From Stieleria maiorica (GTDB lineage: Bacteria > Planctomycetota > Planctomycetia > Pirellulales > Pirellulaceae), in contig NZ_CP036264.1 in assembly GCF_008035925.1 (NCBI RefSeq), positions 1,275,409 through 1,339,408 of the forward strand: a stretch of 64,000 nucleotides of DNA, read 5' to 3'. The translations under genes were made by a program, and so were the position numbers. Below, one piece after another: positions 25,860-34,389 of the stretch. The notes under the pieces are model-generated. The model had not been told where the DNA came from. It did no database searches and worked only from the letters and a program-made list of their open reading frames with translations. Within the stretch, counting starts at the first letter, position 1; each line of letters starts with the position of its first letter.

Positions 25860-26498
25860 ATGCCCGATGAAACCCCTGACGACTCGGCGTTGACCGAGCG
25901 GATCAAACAAAAGGATGCGGCGGCGCTGGCGGAGTATATCCATCAGCACCAATCCCAGCTTTCCGGTTTCGTGCGTTCGATCACCGGCGAACACCTGCTG
26001 GCGGTGGTCGAAGTCGACGATTTGGTCCAAGAGATCTCCGCGGCCGCCCTGTCGGGTTTGCCGACCGCACCGCTGGATGAATACTCGCCGATGGATTGGT
26101 TGCAACAGCTCGCCCGCCGGCGCGTCGTCGATGCCCACCGCTTTCACTTCGATGCCAAGCGGCGCGACGCCAATCGACAACAATCGCTCAATGCCGGCGG
26201 CAGCAGCGGTTCGTCCGACGATTCCGCACCGGGTTTGGAACAACTATTGGCCGCCAGCATGACCAGCCCGAGCGCGGCGTTCAGCCGCGACGTGCGGATG
26301 ATGCGGATGCAAGCCGCGGTCCAGTCACTCGGCGAAGAGCAACGGCAAGCGATCCAGATGCGATATGCCGAAGGGTTGCCGACCAAGAAGATCGCCGAGA
26401 AGCTGGGCAAGACTGACGTGTCGGTGCGAGTGCTGCTGTCCCGCAGCATGCGGCAGCTCGAAAAAATCCTCGCCGACGTCCGCCCCACCCGCGGCTAA
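25860..26498 (+). CDS. ECF-type RNA polymerase sigma factor
   Basis: The 212-residue protein has sigma region 2 with VEVDDLVQEISAAAL and the WLQQLARRRVVDAHRFH core-binding helix. A Ser/Gly/Asp-rich linker of about 40 residues precedes region 4, where LGEEQRQAIQMRYAEGLPTKKIAEKLGKTDVSVRVLLSRS forms the -35-recognising helix-turn-helix. No anti-sigma gene is adjacent; the divergent kinase is the probable regulatory partner (inference). Confidence 0.9.
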   Translation: MPDETPDDSALTERIKQKDAAALAEYIHQHQSQLSGFVRSITGEHLLAVVEVDDLVQEISAAALSGLPTAPLDEYSPMDWLQQLARRRVVDAHRFHFDAKRRDANRQQSLNAGGSSGSSDDSAPGLEQLLAASMTSPSAAFSRDVRMMRMQAAVQSLGEEQRQAIQMRYAEGLPTKKIAEKLGKTDVSVRVLLSRSMRQLEKILADVRPTRG

Positions 26499-26793
26499 AA
26501 CCTCAGTACCACCGTCCCAGCTGTCTCTCCAAATTGTAGAACCGCTGTCTCAGCTGTTCCCCCTGACCGCCACGCGGTCACCCACCCAATCACCCCACCA
26601 CCATCCAGCAACCCTCGTCGCCCCCACCTCATTCTGCCAGCCTTCTCGTCATCGTTTTGCCCCACCCACCACGTCCCAAACACTTCCAGGCTCGGTACGC
26701 ACCGCAGCGCACCTGGGCAAGATGGTTTTACTTCGCCGGTCCGGTTCGGCCCCGGTCTACGAGACCAATTTGTAAATAGTTTCGCCAACTGAT
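26499..26793. other. Intergenic, C/T-rich, no gene seen
   Basis: Two imperfect copies of a CCGTCCCAGCTGTCTC-like unit lie at about 26515-26565. A pyrimidine-rich TCATTCTGCC unit lies near 26630 (reverse of the purine-rich family). No terminator with a T-run is clear. Confidence 0.4.
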
Positions 26794-27000
26794 ATGACGA
26801 CGAATCCGTACCAGCCGCCTGAGAATGGAGCGAACGCAGCCAGTGAGTTTGCTAGCTCGACCGAACATTCATCGAGCAAACCCAATCAACGCGGCTTTCC
26901 TCGTGCCCGACGCTGCATAGCGGCGAACCAGGCGATGTACGTAAGTCGCCGAGTTGAGTCTATTGGCGTAGTGACCACGGGCCGTTTTGTTGACGAATGA
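26794..27000 (+). CDS. Short 'NPYQPP' N-terminal protein, possibly truncated
   Basis: The 68-residue frame starts MTTNPYQPPENG, the hallmark N-terminus of many planctomycete multi-pass membrane proteins. The expected membrane segments are absent: the frame instead runs into a basic, unrelated C-terminus. Its stop overlaps the start of the next gene (ATGATG), whose product has the missing membrane segments. Either the two form a coupled pair, or an original gene was broken by a frameshift or by replacement of its 3' part. Confidence 0.45.
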   Translation: MTTNPYQPPENGANAASEFASSTEHSSSKPNQRGFPRARRCIAANQAMYVSRRVESIGVVTTGRFVDE

Positions 27001-27482
27001 TGCGCAACTCTTTCATCATCGGTGGACTTATTCTCGGCGCTATTAGCGTCGATCTGTTGCTCGCGATGATCCGCCCAATTCGATGGCTCCCGAATGAACT
27101 TTGCGCTGACGTTGGCAGTGCCGGGATGAACGCGTCACTGTTTTTGATCCCTGCGGTCTTTGTGTTCTGGCCAGCGAAATCGCCGTCAGGTCCAAACTGG
27201 CTTGCTCGCATCGTGCTGTCTTCACTAACGTCTTGGTATGCCACGCTTCAATTTCGAATGCAGTTCAACTTGCCAGCACTGCGTGAAATTGCTTACCAAA
27301 GTGGCGACTACATGTACGATGGGGTCGGAATGAACGCCGCGTTACTTGCCACGGGCTGGATACCACCATTATTTCTCACGATAGTTTTGGTTGCCCTCTA
27401 CTCGACATTCGCTCGTCGCGCAAAGGCCACTCATGACGGTCTTGAGTCGTCCCGCATCGCAGGCGAAGCACCCGAACCATAA
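26997..27482 (+). CDS. Small multi-pass membrane protein, unknown function
   Basis: The 161-residue protein has about four hydrophobic segments (FIIGGLILGAISVDLLLAM, ASLFLIPAVFVFW, IVLSSLTSWYATLQF, ALLATGWIPPLFLTIVLVAL). A basic cytoplasmic tail follows the last segment. GC content and codon use are lower than in the neighbouring kinase and sigma genes. The start overlaps the preceding short frame. No family recognised. Confidence 0.65.
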   Translation: MMRNSFIIGGLILGAISVDLLLAMIRPIRWLPNELCADVGSAGMNASLFLIPAVFVFWPAKSPSGPNWLARIVLSSLTSWYATLQFRMQFNLPALREIAYQSGDYMYDGVGMNAALLATGWIPPLFLTIVLVALYSTFARRAKATHDGLESSRIAGEAPEP

Positions 27483-27504
27483 CATGTACGGGAGGACCAC
27501 TTGC

Positions 27505-27603
27505 ATGGATTTTGAAATAGACGATCTTTCCTCCGTCCCCCGTGATGTCCGTCGTTCGCCGACTGAAGCCACGGAGACCTCAATGACGCCCACGCCACGA
27601 TGA
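27505..27603 (+). CDS. Possible 32-residue small protein
   Basis: The frame MDFEIDDLSSVPRDVRRSPT... follows a GGGAGG ribosome-binding-like sequence at about 27490 and ends just before the next small membrane frame. No homologue is recognised. It could equally be a chance frame. Confidence 0.25.
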   Translation: MDFEIDDLSSVPRDVRRSPTEATETSMTPTPR

Positions 27604-27616
27604 GTCCCGAAATGCC

Positions 27617-27859
27617 ATGATGATGTCCGGCGGCGGTGGTGCCGTAGCGATCGCCCTGCTCATGTTTACGGTCGTGCCCGCTTTGCTTTTTCTTGCATGT
27701 TGGTATGCCGGTGATGTCTTCGCGTTCATTGTGGATACAATCCGACGTCGCGATTTTCTTGCTGAGTCCGAACGGCAGCGTCGGCTCGACGGTCGTCTGT
27801 TTGACGACCGTCGCAACGCGCGAATACCGTTTGATGCGGATTCCAAAGACTCTCGCTGA
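27617..27859 (+). CDS. Possible small single-pass membrane protein
   Basis: The 80-residue frame begins MMMSGGGGAVAIALLMFTVV and continues through a long hydrophobic stretch to about residue 40. An Arg/Asp-rich hydrophilic tail (TIRRRDFLAESERQRR) follows. The composition fits a real membrane microprotein, but no ribosome binding site or family supports it strongly. It is immediately followed by repeat hairpins. Confidence 0.4.
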   Translation: MMMSGGGGAVAIALLMFTVVPALLFLACWYAGDVFAFIVDTIRRRDFLAESERQRRLDGRLFDDRRNARIPFDADSKDSR

Positions 27860-27870
27860 CCATTTGATCC

Positions 27871-27930
27871 GATGGCAGAGCGTCCCCACAGATGAAAGGC
27901 AGCCAGGGATCCGTGAGGGCACGCTGCCAT
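27871..27930. repeat. GATGGCAGAGCGTCCCCAC hairpin, copy 1
   Basis: GATGGCAGAGCGTCCCCACA and its approximate inverse ending GGGCACGCTGCCAT flank a short loop containing CAGCCAGGGATCC. It is the same element as 28568-28628 and 29153-29210. Confidence 0.85.
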
Positions 27931-28168
27931 TCGCGGTTCTTTTTTACTGTCTTCTCGTGCTTTTGTGGCGACTGATCTGACGCGGTTTCATTGACGCGTT
28001 GACTTGCTCGCTGGAAGGATCTCACACTAAGTCGCCAAGCCGCAAAGATTCAAGGCTACCCCTTTGCGGTTCGGCGAACGAAGACAAACCGACGTCTGAT
28101 GCTTGAGCTGAATTGAATTCATTTGATTGACTTTCACCCTCAAGGGAGCTGTAGAAGATGTGGCAGGC

Positions 28169-28634
28169 GAATCGAGGGTGGTGTCATTCGCGATTCGATA
28201 CTCGTGATTAGACGCATCACGCGGAAATCATTGTCAGCGTTGGGTTGCGCCATTCGTATATCATTTTGAATCGCAGAGTCGCAGAGGGCGCAGAGATGGG
28301 GAATGGAGTGCATCATGCTCTGCGCTCACTGCGCCTCTGCGTTTTAGTCTCTCCACCCAGCCTTCGTCCTTGACACGCCGATCGGTTGCCGCCCATCAAT
28401 GTGCGACGAACGTACGAAGCGAGACTGATCGCAATTCCATGTGGGAGCGATTGGATCTTGGGTGAAACCATTCGCAATCCTTCGGTACCCCGGGCTGTGT
28501 TGTGGCACCGCTCTGCGGTTTGGCATCGGATTGTCTTGGACGGACGCCGGAGTCGAACCGGCCCACGGATGGCAGAGCGTCCCCACGGATGAAAAGCAGC
28601 CAGGGATCCGTGGGGACGCGCTGCCATCGGTGGG
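28169..28634 (+). repeat. Long direct repeat, copy A
   Basis: About 465 bases are repeated almost unchanged at 28755-29215. The unit starts GAATCGAGGG and contains the CGCAGAGTCGCAGAGG / CCTCTGCG inverted pair. It then has a unique middle and the GATGGCAGAGCG hairpin at its right end. Frames inside it are identical shadows in both copies and show no protein character. Confidence 0.93.
28568..28628. repeat. GATGGCAGAGCG hairpin, copy 2 (within direct repeat A)
   Basis: The arms GATGGCAGAGCGTCCCCACG and the inverse ending GGGGACGCGCTGCCATC pair nearly perfectly around a roughly 15-base loop. Confidence 0.9.
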
Positions 28635-28754
28635 ACAATCTCGTCGTCGCGTACCTCGGGGGCAGCTCTTCTTTGGCAGGTTGCATTTGAATTGGTGCCT
28701 CCCCGCAAACATGTGGTCAACGCGGGTCTGCCGGCAATTTCATGGTGCCCACTT

Positions 28755-29215
28755 GAATCGAGGGTGTGTCATTCGCGATTCGATTCCCGTGATTAGACGC
28801 ATCACGCAGCAGTCATTATCAGCGTTGGGTTGCGCCATTCGTATATCATTTTGAATCGCAGAGTCGCAGAGGACGCAGAGATGGGGAATGGAGTGCATCA
28901 TGCTCTGCGCTCTCTGCGCCTCTGCGTTTTAGTCTCTCCACCCAGCCTTCGTCCTTGACGCGTCGATCGGTTGCCGCCCATCAATGTGCGACGAACGTAC
29001 GAAGCGAGACTGATCGCAATTCCGTGTGGGAGCGATTGGATCTTGGGTGAAACCATTCGCAATCCTTCGGTACCCCGGGCTGTGTTGTGGCACCGCTCTG
29101 CGGTTTGGCATCGGATTGTCTTGGACGGACGCCGGAGTCGAACCGGCCCACGGATGGCAGAGCGTCCCCACGGATGAAAAGCAGCCAGGGATCCGTGGGG
29201 GGGTGCCATCGGTGG
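28755..29215 (+). repeat. Long direct repeat, copy B
   Basis: It is a near-identical copy of 28169-28634, offset by about 586 bases. Differences are a few substitutions and a decayed right end, where the hairpin arm loses ACGCGC and becomes a run of G. Confidence 0.93.
29153..29210. repeat. GATGGCAGAGCG hairpin, copy 3, right arm degraded
   Basis: The left arm and loop match copy 2 exactly. The right arm reads ATCCGTGGGGGGGTGCCATC, an internal deletion or replacement. Confidence 0.85.
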
Positions 29216-29434
29216 GGGGGGGCGTTGTCGCGTGCCTCAGGGGCATGGAGCGAATCAGGCAGATGCCACGAAGCTCGAATTTGTCTGGGATGGTTGAAAC
29301 TGGCACCCTCAGCCAGCATTCGCTCTAATCGAGTCTTGTCATCGGCCCGGATGAGGGTCGAAAACGTTCTGACGCACGATCGCTTCGCATGCGGCGGATT
29401 GATCGCAGTTCGTTTTCGCAGAAAGGAGTGAGAG

Positions 29435-29836
29435 TTGAGTCGTATGGGAAAGTTATCTCGGCGACAGTTTTCATTGCGGAGCGTGCTTGTCGTGATCGTG
29501 CTCGCTGCGGTCTGGTTTGCGTACTTGCAAAGACAGGACGCGGCACGTCGTCAACTGATTGAAGACATCCAAGATGTCGGCGGCACGGTTGAATTTGGCG
29601 AAACGACCACGCTATCGCTGTTCGCGAGTCAACGCGTAACTGACGTTGCGATTCCCAGTGCTCGTCTCGGTGATGTGGGGCCGACGCGTCTCAAGTTGTT
29701 TCCGAACCTGTCGACGCTTGAACTCAATGACGTCGAAATGTCCGGTGACAATGGCTGCACATTCCATGGTGCATCCTTGAAGTTCACGATGGTCTCAGAC
29801 GATTGGCTGAAACACCTCGACTCGCAATGCCCGTAG
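29435..29836 (+). CDS. Small single-pass membrane protein (FSLRSxL type)
   Basis: The 133-residue protein begins with RRQFSLRSVLVVIVLAAVWF, the N-terminal anchor typical of many small planctomycete proteins. The soluble part includes LFPNLSTLELNDVEMSG, resembling a single leucine-rich-repeat turn. The TTG at 29435 is preferred because AGGAG lies six bases upstream; the ATG at 29444 is the alternative. Function unknown. Confidence 0.65.
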   Translation: MSRMGKLSRRQFSLRSVLVVIVLAAVWFAYLQRQDAARRQLIEDIQDVGGTVEFGETTTLSLFASQRVTDVAIPSARLGDVGPTRLKLFPNLSTLELNDVEMSGDNGCTFHGASLKFTMVSDDWLKHLDSQCP

Positions 29837-29847
29837 CTTGGTTTTCA

Positions 29848-29928
29848 GGTAGCGGAACTCGCCAAGAGTTTCGCACTGGCGCGGCGACGCCGCGCCGGGA
29901 GGTCGAAAGCCATGGCGGCTTCCGCTAC
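29848..29928. repeat. GGTAGCGGAA-bounded repeat, copy C
   Basis: It begins GGTAGCGGAACTCGCCAAGA and ends GAAAGCCATGGCGGCTTCCG plus CTAC. It is shorter than copies A and B and has no nested hairpin. Confidence 0.85.
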
Positions 29929-30001
29929 GACACGAACCCGAATCCTGAGTCCGTTTCCTGGGGTGGCGGTCGCTTCGCTTGGCTCGTTCGCTGACCCCAG
30001 G

Positions 30002-30943
30002 CTACGGATGCGCATGCCCTTTGGGCAAACGGCCTTGCTTTTCCCACATCGCTTGCCGTTCGGCGAAGCGGCGTTTGCGTTCTTCGGAAATCTCGTTGAC
30101 GCAATTCGGACAATGCACGCCGGCTTCGAAATCCGGGTGTCGCTGATCTTCTTTCGACACCGGCCAGCCGCAGGCGAAACACATCACGTGCTCCCCTTCG
30201 GTCAGTCCATGTCCGACGGAAACGCGTTGGTCGAACACGAAGCAGTCGCCGTTCCATTTGGATTCTGATTCCGGAACGGTTTCCAGGTACTTGAGGATTC
30301 CGCCGCGGAGGTGATAGACCTCCTGGAATCCTTTTTGCTTCAGCAGCGCCGTCGATTTTTCACATCGGATGCCACCGGTGCAAAACATCGCGACCTTCTT
30401 CTGCTTGGCCGGATCGAGGTGCCTGTCGACAAACTCGGGGAACTCGCGGAACGATTCGGTATGCGGGTTCTGGGCACCTTCGAAGCTGCCGATCGAGATC
30501 TCGTATTCGTTCCTTGTGTCGATCAAGACGACGTCGGGATCCGCGATCAAGTCATTCCAGTCATTCGGGTCGACATAGGTGCCGACCGACTGGTTGGGAT
30601 CGATGCCCTGGACGCCCATCGTCACGATCTCGCGTTTCAGCCGGACCCGGCTGCGGCGAAAGGGTTGTTCGGCACAAGCGGATTCTTTCACCTCCAACTC
30701 GGCAAACTCGGGAATCGATCGCAAATGCTCGAGCACCGCATTGATGCCGCGGCGCGATCCCGCGATCGTTCCGTTGATGCCTTCGCTGGCTAACAACAAC
30801 GACCCTTTCACGTTGTTTTCGGCCAGCACCGATTCGATCGACGGCCGCAGTTGCTGGTGGTGCGGCAAGGCGACGAATCGGTACAGCGCCGCAACGACGA
30901 TGGGAAGGTCGTCGCTCGAGCGTGGGTGATGTTCTTTTGACAT
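30002..30943 (-). CDS. trhO: TrhO/YceA-type rhodanese, tRNA uridine-34 hydroxylase
   Basis: The 313-residue protein has an N-terminal acylphosphatase-like domain ([17 protein letters not shown]) and a rhodanese domain of about residues 125-225. The catalytic Cys lies in [16 protein letters not shown], the standard TrhO active loop. A C-terminal zinc-type region (CFACGWPVS ... CPNC) follows. The family hydroxylates U34 of certain tRNAs in an oxygen-dependent, prephenate-independent route. The ATG at 30943 (MSKEHH) is chosen over an upstream in-frame start. No operon partners. Confidence 0.92.
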   Translation of the reverse strand: MSKEHHPRSSDDLPIVVAALYRFVALPHHQQLRPSIESVLAENNVKGSLLLASEGINGTIAGSRRGINAVLEHLRSIPEFAELEVKESACAEQPFRRSRVRLKREIVTMGVQGIDPNQSVGTYVDPNDWNDLIADPDVVLIDTRNEYEISIGSFEGAQNPHTESFREFPEFVDRHLDPAKQKKVAMFCTGGIRCEKSTALLKQKGFQEVYHLRGGILKYLETVPESESKWNGDCFVFDQRVSVGHGLTEGEHVMCFACGWPVSKEDQRHPDFEAGVHCPNCVNEISEERKRRFAERQAMWEKQGRLPKGHAHP

Positions 30944-31070
30944 CGTGGTGGGCGGTGGATCAAGGCGAATGGTAGTGGACGACGCGAGGAGTCCTCGCAA
31001 CTGGCAATCCGAATGGACTCGTCGCCTCGTCCACTACCCGAAAACCATGGTGACATGGAATGCTAGGAAG

Positions 31071-31140
31071 CGTTGGTGTCTAGGCTTTAGCCGATCTCCC
31101 TGCATCCGGGGAACCGGCTGCAGAGGATGCCTAAAGGCTT
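31071..31140. repeat. GGTGTCTAG-family repeat, imperfect
   Basis: CGTTGGTGTCTAGGCTTTAG plus CCGATCT forms a left arm equal to the inverse of the right arm at 48321-48346. Here the right arm is reduced to GATGCCTAAAGGCTT. Confidence 0.65.
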
Positions 31141-31154
31141 TTCGATCACAAACG

Positions 31155-31229
31155 GAGCCGTAGACGCTAGCCTCGGGCCTTATAAGTCTCGGAGGGCAAT
31201 CCAAGGCCCGCGGCTAGCGCCGTCGGCTC
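31155..31229. repeat. CAGCCG-family inverted repeat
   Basis: GAGCCGTAGACGCTAGCCTC, GGGCC, then a loop and GGCCCGCGGCTAGCGCCGTC plus GGCTC. The arms pair over about 25 bases with few mismatches. Confidence 0.85.
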
Positions 31230-31243
31230 ACTGTAAAGGGGAT

Positions 31244-31759
31244 CTACAGCAGCATCCGCAGGGCGGCCAGGGCGGTCGCGTAGTCGGGTTCCTCGGTGAC
31301 TTCGGCGACGATTTCTTTGTGAGCGATCTCGCCGTCGGCGTTCAACACGAACACGGCTCGGGTGAGCAATTTCAGCTCTTCGATCGTCAATCCATAATCG
31401 TTGCCGAAGGCGTGCGTTTGGTAATCGCTGGCCGTCCGCATCTTGATGTCCTCGGCCCCGCAGAAACGGGCTTGGGCGAACGGCAGGTCGCGGCTGACGG
31501 TGACGGCGTTGATCTTGTCACCCAGAGCGGCCAGTTCTTCGTTGAACTTCTTCGTCTGGATCGCACAGGTCGGCGTGTCCAAGCTGGGGACGACGCTGAT
31601 GATGCTGGGTTTGCCTTTCAGATCGGCCAACGTCAGGGTTTGGATCCCGCCGTCGGCGTAGTGGAGTTGAAACTCGGGAGCCGGGGCTCCCACCTTCAAC
31701 GCCTCGCCGGCCAGTGTCATCGGGTTGCCCTTGAAAGTAATGACGCCAGTTTGAGCCAT
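31244..31759 (-). CDS. tpx: Thiol peroxidase (atypical 2-Cys peroxiredoxin)
   Basis: The 171-residue protein has the Tpx layout. The peroxidatic Cys is in VVPSLDTPTCAIQTKKF, and the resolving Cys is in FAQARFCGAEDI. Supporting segments are VGAPAPEFQL at the N-terminus and LLTRAVFVLNADGEIAHKEIV at the C-terminus. It reduces peroxides in the cytosol or periplasm; no signal peptide is seen, so cytosol is likelier. The ATG at 31759 (MAQTGVITFKGN) gives the family start. Confidence 0.94.
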   Translation of the reverse strand: MAQTGVITFKGNPMTLAGEALKVGAPAPEFQLHYADGGIQTLTLADLKGKPSIISVVPSLDTPTCAIQTKKFNEELAALGDKINAVTVSRDLPFAQARFCGAEDIKMRTASDYQTHAFGNDYGLTIEELKLLTRAVFVLNADGEIAHKEIVAEVTEEPDYATALAALRMLL

Positions 31760-31895
31760 GAGAAAAACCTTGGTTGGTGGTCGGTGGGACACGAATTTAC
31801 GTAACAATGCTAAGCTGTCGAATTATGTTGCCCCGACACGCTGCCGGGAATGGGGCTGCCCCCCGAAGCCCGGACCACGGATTGAAAAAATTCCT

Positions 31896-33989
31896 ATGTT
31901 TCTGCCGCAATCGTTTTCGCAATGGTCTCGTGTTTTCGCCTGCGCCGCCCTGTTGGGGCTGGTCGCGGCAGCACATCCCCTCGTGGCCGCCGATGGTTCA
32001 AGCTACGCGCACAGCGATGGTGACGCCCGGTTTTTGCACCACATCCATTTGTATGATGTAAACAATCGCCGCATCGAACCGGGTTCGACGACGCCTTATT
32101 CCAGCCTGAACACCTGTGGGCGCTGCCACGATTACGAAACGATCTCCCACGGCTGGCATTTTAACGCCTTTCTGCCGGAATCGGAGGATGGCCGCCAAGG
32201 TGAACCCTGGATCTGGACCGATCCCCGCACCGGAACCCAGTTGCCGCTGTCCTACCGCGATTGGAACCAAACCTTCGACCCGCGGAAAATCGGGATCGAC
32301 CAGTGGGCGATGGTCCGGCAATTCGGCGGACGCATCCCCGGCGGCGGGCTCGGCCACGCACCCGAAGAAGACGACGCGGCGTCCGAGGCAGACGGGGACG
32401 CCGATGCGGCGGACGAAACGACCGCCTCGCCGTCGCGATGGCCCCTGTCGGGTTCCTTGGAAATCGATTGTCTGGCCTGTCACGGCGTCTCGGGTTCGTA
32501 CGATTTCAACGCCCGGCGGGACCAGATCGCCGAAGAAAACTTTGCCTGGGCCGCCACCGCCGCGATGAAGATCGGAACCATCGACGGCCAAGTCTCGCGA
32601 ATCAAAGAGGGGGCGGATCCCGATGACGAGAAGACGAAGGAGAAGCTGCCCCAAGTCAGCTACGACGCGTCACGCTTTGCCGCCGACGGCACGGTCTTCG
32701 TCGATTTGATTCGCCAGCCCCAAAACAATGCCTGTTACCAATGCCACAGCAATCGGACCGTCGACGCCGAGGGCATTCAACCGCGCTGGGTTCATGACCA
32801 AGACGTCCACTTGCGTGCCGGAATGGCCTGTGTCGATTGCCACCGTAACGGGATCGACCACCACATCGTCCGGGCCTACCCCGGCGAACAACACCCCAGC
32901 GGCAAAGACATGGTGACGTTGTCGTGTGCCGGGTGTCACATGGGCGCCGACTTTGTCGAAGAACTCGGGCGGACGGGCGAGGACGAACCGCAGCACGACG
33001 ACTACGCCACCGATCAATTGGCCGGGCGACTGGGTTCGCCGCATCCCGCCCATGCCGGGCTGCCGGCGTTGCATTTCGAGAAACTGTCCTGCACGGCCTG
33101 TCACGGCGGACCGCTGCCCCGTGACGAGGCTCTGGGGATCATGACCTCCCTGGCTCACTCGTTGGGAGAAAAAGGCCATCGCGACGGCACCGAATTGCCT
33201 CGGATCGCGGGCCCCGTCTATGCCAAGGGCGATGACGGACGGGTGTACCCGCACCGCGCCGTGTGGCCGGCGTATTGGGCCAGCCTGGTCGATGGCAAAC
33301 TGACGCCGCTGGATCCCAGCAAGGTGTACGACATCACGCGCCGGGCGCTTCGTGTCCGAAGCGACTTTAGCAGCGAATTGCTGTCCCCCAAGCTGGGCAG
33401 CTCGGAGATGAAGGAGGCACTCGGAGAGGATCGCTATCGCAGCAAACCCGAAGAGTGGACCGAGGAGGAAACGGCGAAAGTCGAAGCGGCGACCAAGGCG
33501 GCGGGCGAAAAACTGTTCGGTGAAAAAATCTCCGCCGCGATCGCCGCCCTGGAAGAAGAACTCGATCTTCAGCAGGCCGTTTATGTCTCCAGCGGGTTTG
33601 TTTATGCCAGTGGAGACGAACCCGAAACGGTCAAGAAGATCGAAGTCGATGACAACGATGCGATCGACATGATCCGCTGGCCGATGGCGCACAACGTCCG
33701 TCCGGCGGGCTGGTCCCTGGGAGTCACCGGGTGTCTGGAGTGTCATAGCGACACGGGCAAGATCTTTGCCAGCACGGTTGCGGCGACCGGCCCCGGACCG
33801 GATCGGGGCGAGCCGGTGGCGATGTTCACACTGCAGGGCATCGATGCCGACCAGCGATTGACTTGGAACGAATTGTTTACCGGTCGGGCCTCGTTCAAAA
33901 TCATCATCGCCACGTCGATCGGTGTGCTGACCATCACCTTGCTGTTGGCCGCCGGCATGCTGGTCGGCCGCGTCGGACGGACCGCGTGA
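31896..33989 (+). CDS. Seven-haem c-type cytochrome, membrane-anchored
   Basis: The 697-residue protein has a signal peptide (VFACAALLGLVAAAHPLVAA). Seven CxxCH haem-binding motifs are visible: CGRCH, CLACH, CYQCH, CVDCH, CAGCH, CTACH and CLECH. The last is separated from the others by a helical, charged region of about 200 residues. A C-terminal membrane segment (IIIATSIGVLTITLLLAAGM) anchors it with the haem domain in the periplasm. The ATG at 31896 is chosen because the longer frame upstream lacks a signal. It is likely an electron carrier or oxidoreductase; partner genes are not adjacent, so the pathway is unknown. Confidence 0.88.
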   Translation: MFLPQSFSQWSRVFACAALLGLVAAAHPLVAADGSSYAHSDGDARFLHHIHLYDVNNRRIEPGSTTPYSSLNTCGRCHDYETISHGWHFNAFLPESEDGRQGEPWIWTDPRTGTQLPLSYRDWNQTFDPRKIGIDQWAMVRQFGGRIPGGGLGHAPEEDDAASEADGDADAADETTASPSRWPLSGSLEIDCLACHGVSGSYDFNARRDQIAEENFAWAATAAMKIGTIDGQVSRIKEGADPDDEKTKEKLPQVSYDASRFAADGTVFVDLIRQPQNNACYQCHSNRTVDAEGIQPRWVHDQDVHLRAGMACVDCHRNGIDHHIVRAYPGEQHPSGKDMVTLSCAGCHMGADFVEELGRTGEDEPQHDDYATDQLAGRLGSPHPAHAGLPALHFEKLSCTACHGGPLPRDEALGIMTSLAHSLGEKGHRDGTELPRIAGPVYAKGDDGRVYPHRAVWPAYWASLVDGKLTPLDPSKVYDITRRALRVRSDFSSELLSPKLGSSEMKEALGEDRYRSKPEEWTEEETAKVEAATKAAGEKLFGEKISAAIAALEEELDLQQAVYVSSGFVYASGDEPETVKKIEVDDNDAIDMIRWPMAHNVRPAGWSLGVTGCLECHSDTGKIFASTVAATGPGPDRGEPVAMFTLQGIDADQRLTWNELFTGRASFKIIIATSIGVLTITLLLAAGMLVGRVGRTA

Positions 33990-34089
33990 TCGCGTCCCCC
34001 GTGCTTCGGAAATTCTGAGAATTGGGATCTAATAAAGGGAGCGTCCAGTTTAGGTCGGAGGCGAAATGCGACGATTCCAAATGATCTGG

Positions 34090-34242
34090 CCGATTGGGTA
34101 AGTGGTGGACGGTGGATGGGTGTACGACGTCCTTTCTAGGTCGTCGCGCAAAGCCCCACGGGCGACGGCCCGGAAGGGCCATCGTACGTTGAGAAAAGCC
34201 ACTGCCCTGAGCTGGACGGCTCCTAAAGGCTAGACACCAGCG
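34090..34242. repeat. Left arm of a long inverted repeat pair flanking a kinase/sigma module
   Basis: It matches the reverse complement of 38302-38457 at roughly 85% identity by eye. It contains GGTGGATGGGTGTACGACGT, CCTTTCTAGGTCGTCG, CCCCACGGGCGACGGCCCGG and CCATCGTACGT. The right end carries the GGTGTCTAG-family arm. Bases 33990-34089 and 34243-34389 around it show no further feature. Confidence 0.88.
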
Positions 34243-34389
34243 TTTCTGCCTGTGCCGTTTGAGGTGCGGATTTCTCGTGTTGGGATTTTTTACAGATTAT
34301 TCTCTGTACTCGTGACAGCATCCCGAGGTGCCGCGCCTTTAGACGAGTCCTCGAAGAATCCGGCCACGTTCCAGCAAACGGTAGACTCC

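Noticed and set aside
28537-28562. tRNA-like T-arm on the reverse strand (GCCGG, TTCGACT loop, CCGGC), repeated at 29122-29147
   Set aside because: The stem and loop fit, but the acceptor strand has the wrong length before a CCA and no D-arm or anticodon arm lies upstream; a GATGGCAG hairpin is there instead. At most it is a chance match or an old fragment.
27871-29215. CRISPR-like array
   Set aside because: Only three hairpins at irregular spacing and one long duplication; there are no uniform short repeats with spacers and no cas genes.
28313-29319. Several open frames of 60-130 codons in the duplicated block
   Set aside because: The same frames recur in both repeat copies, have no ribosome binding sites, overlap on both strands and show Arg/Ser-rich shadow composition; they are a by-product of repeat DNA.
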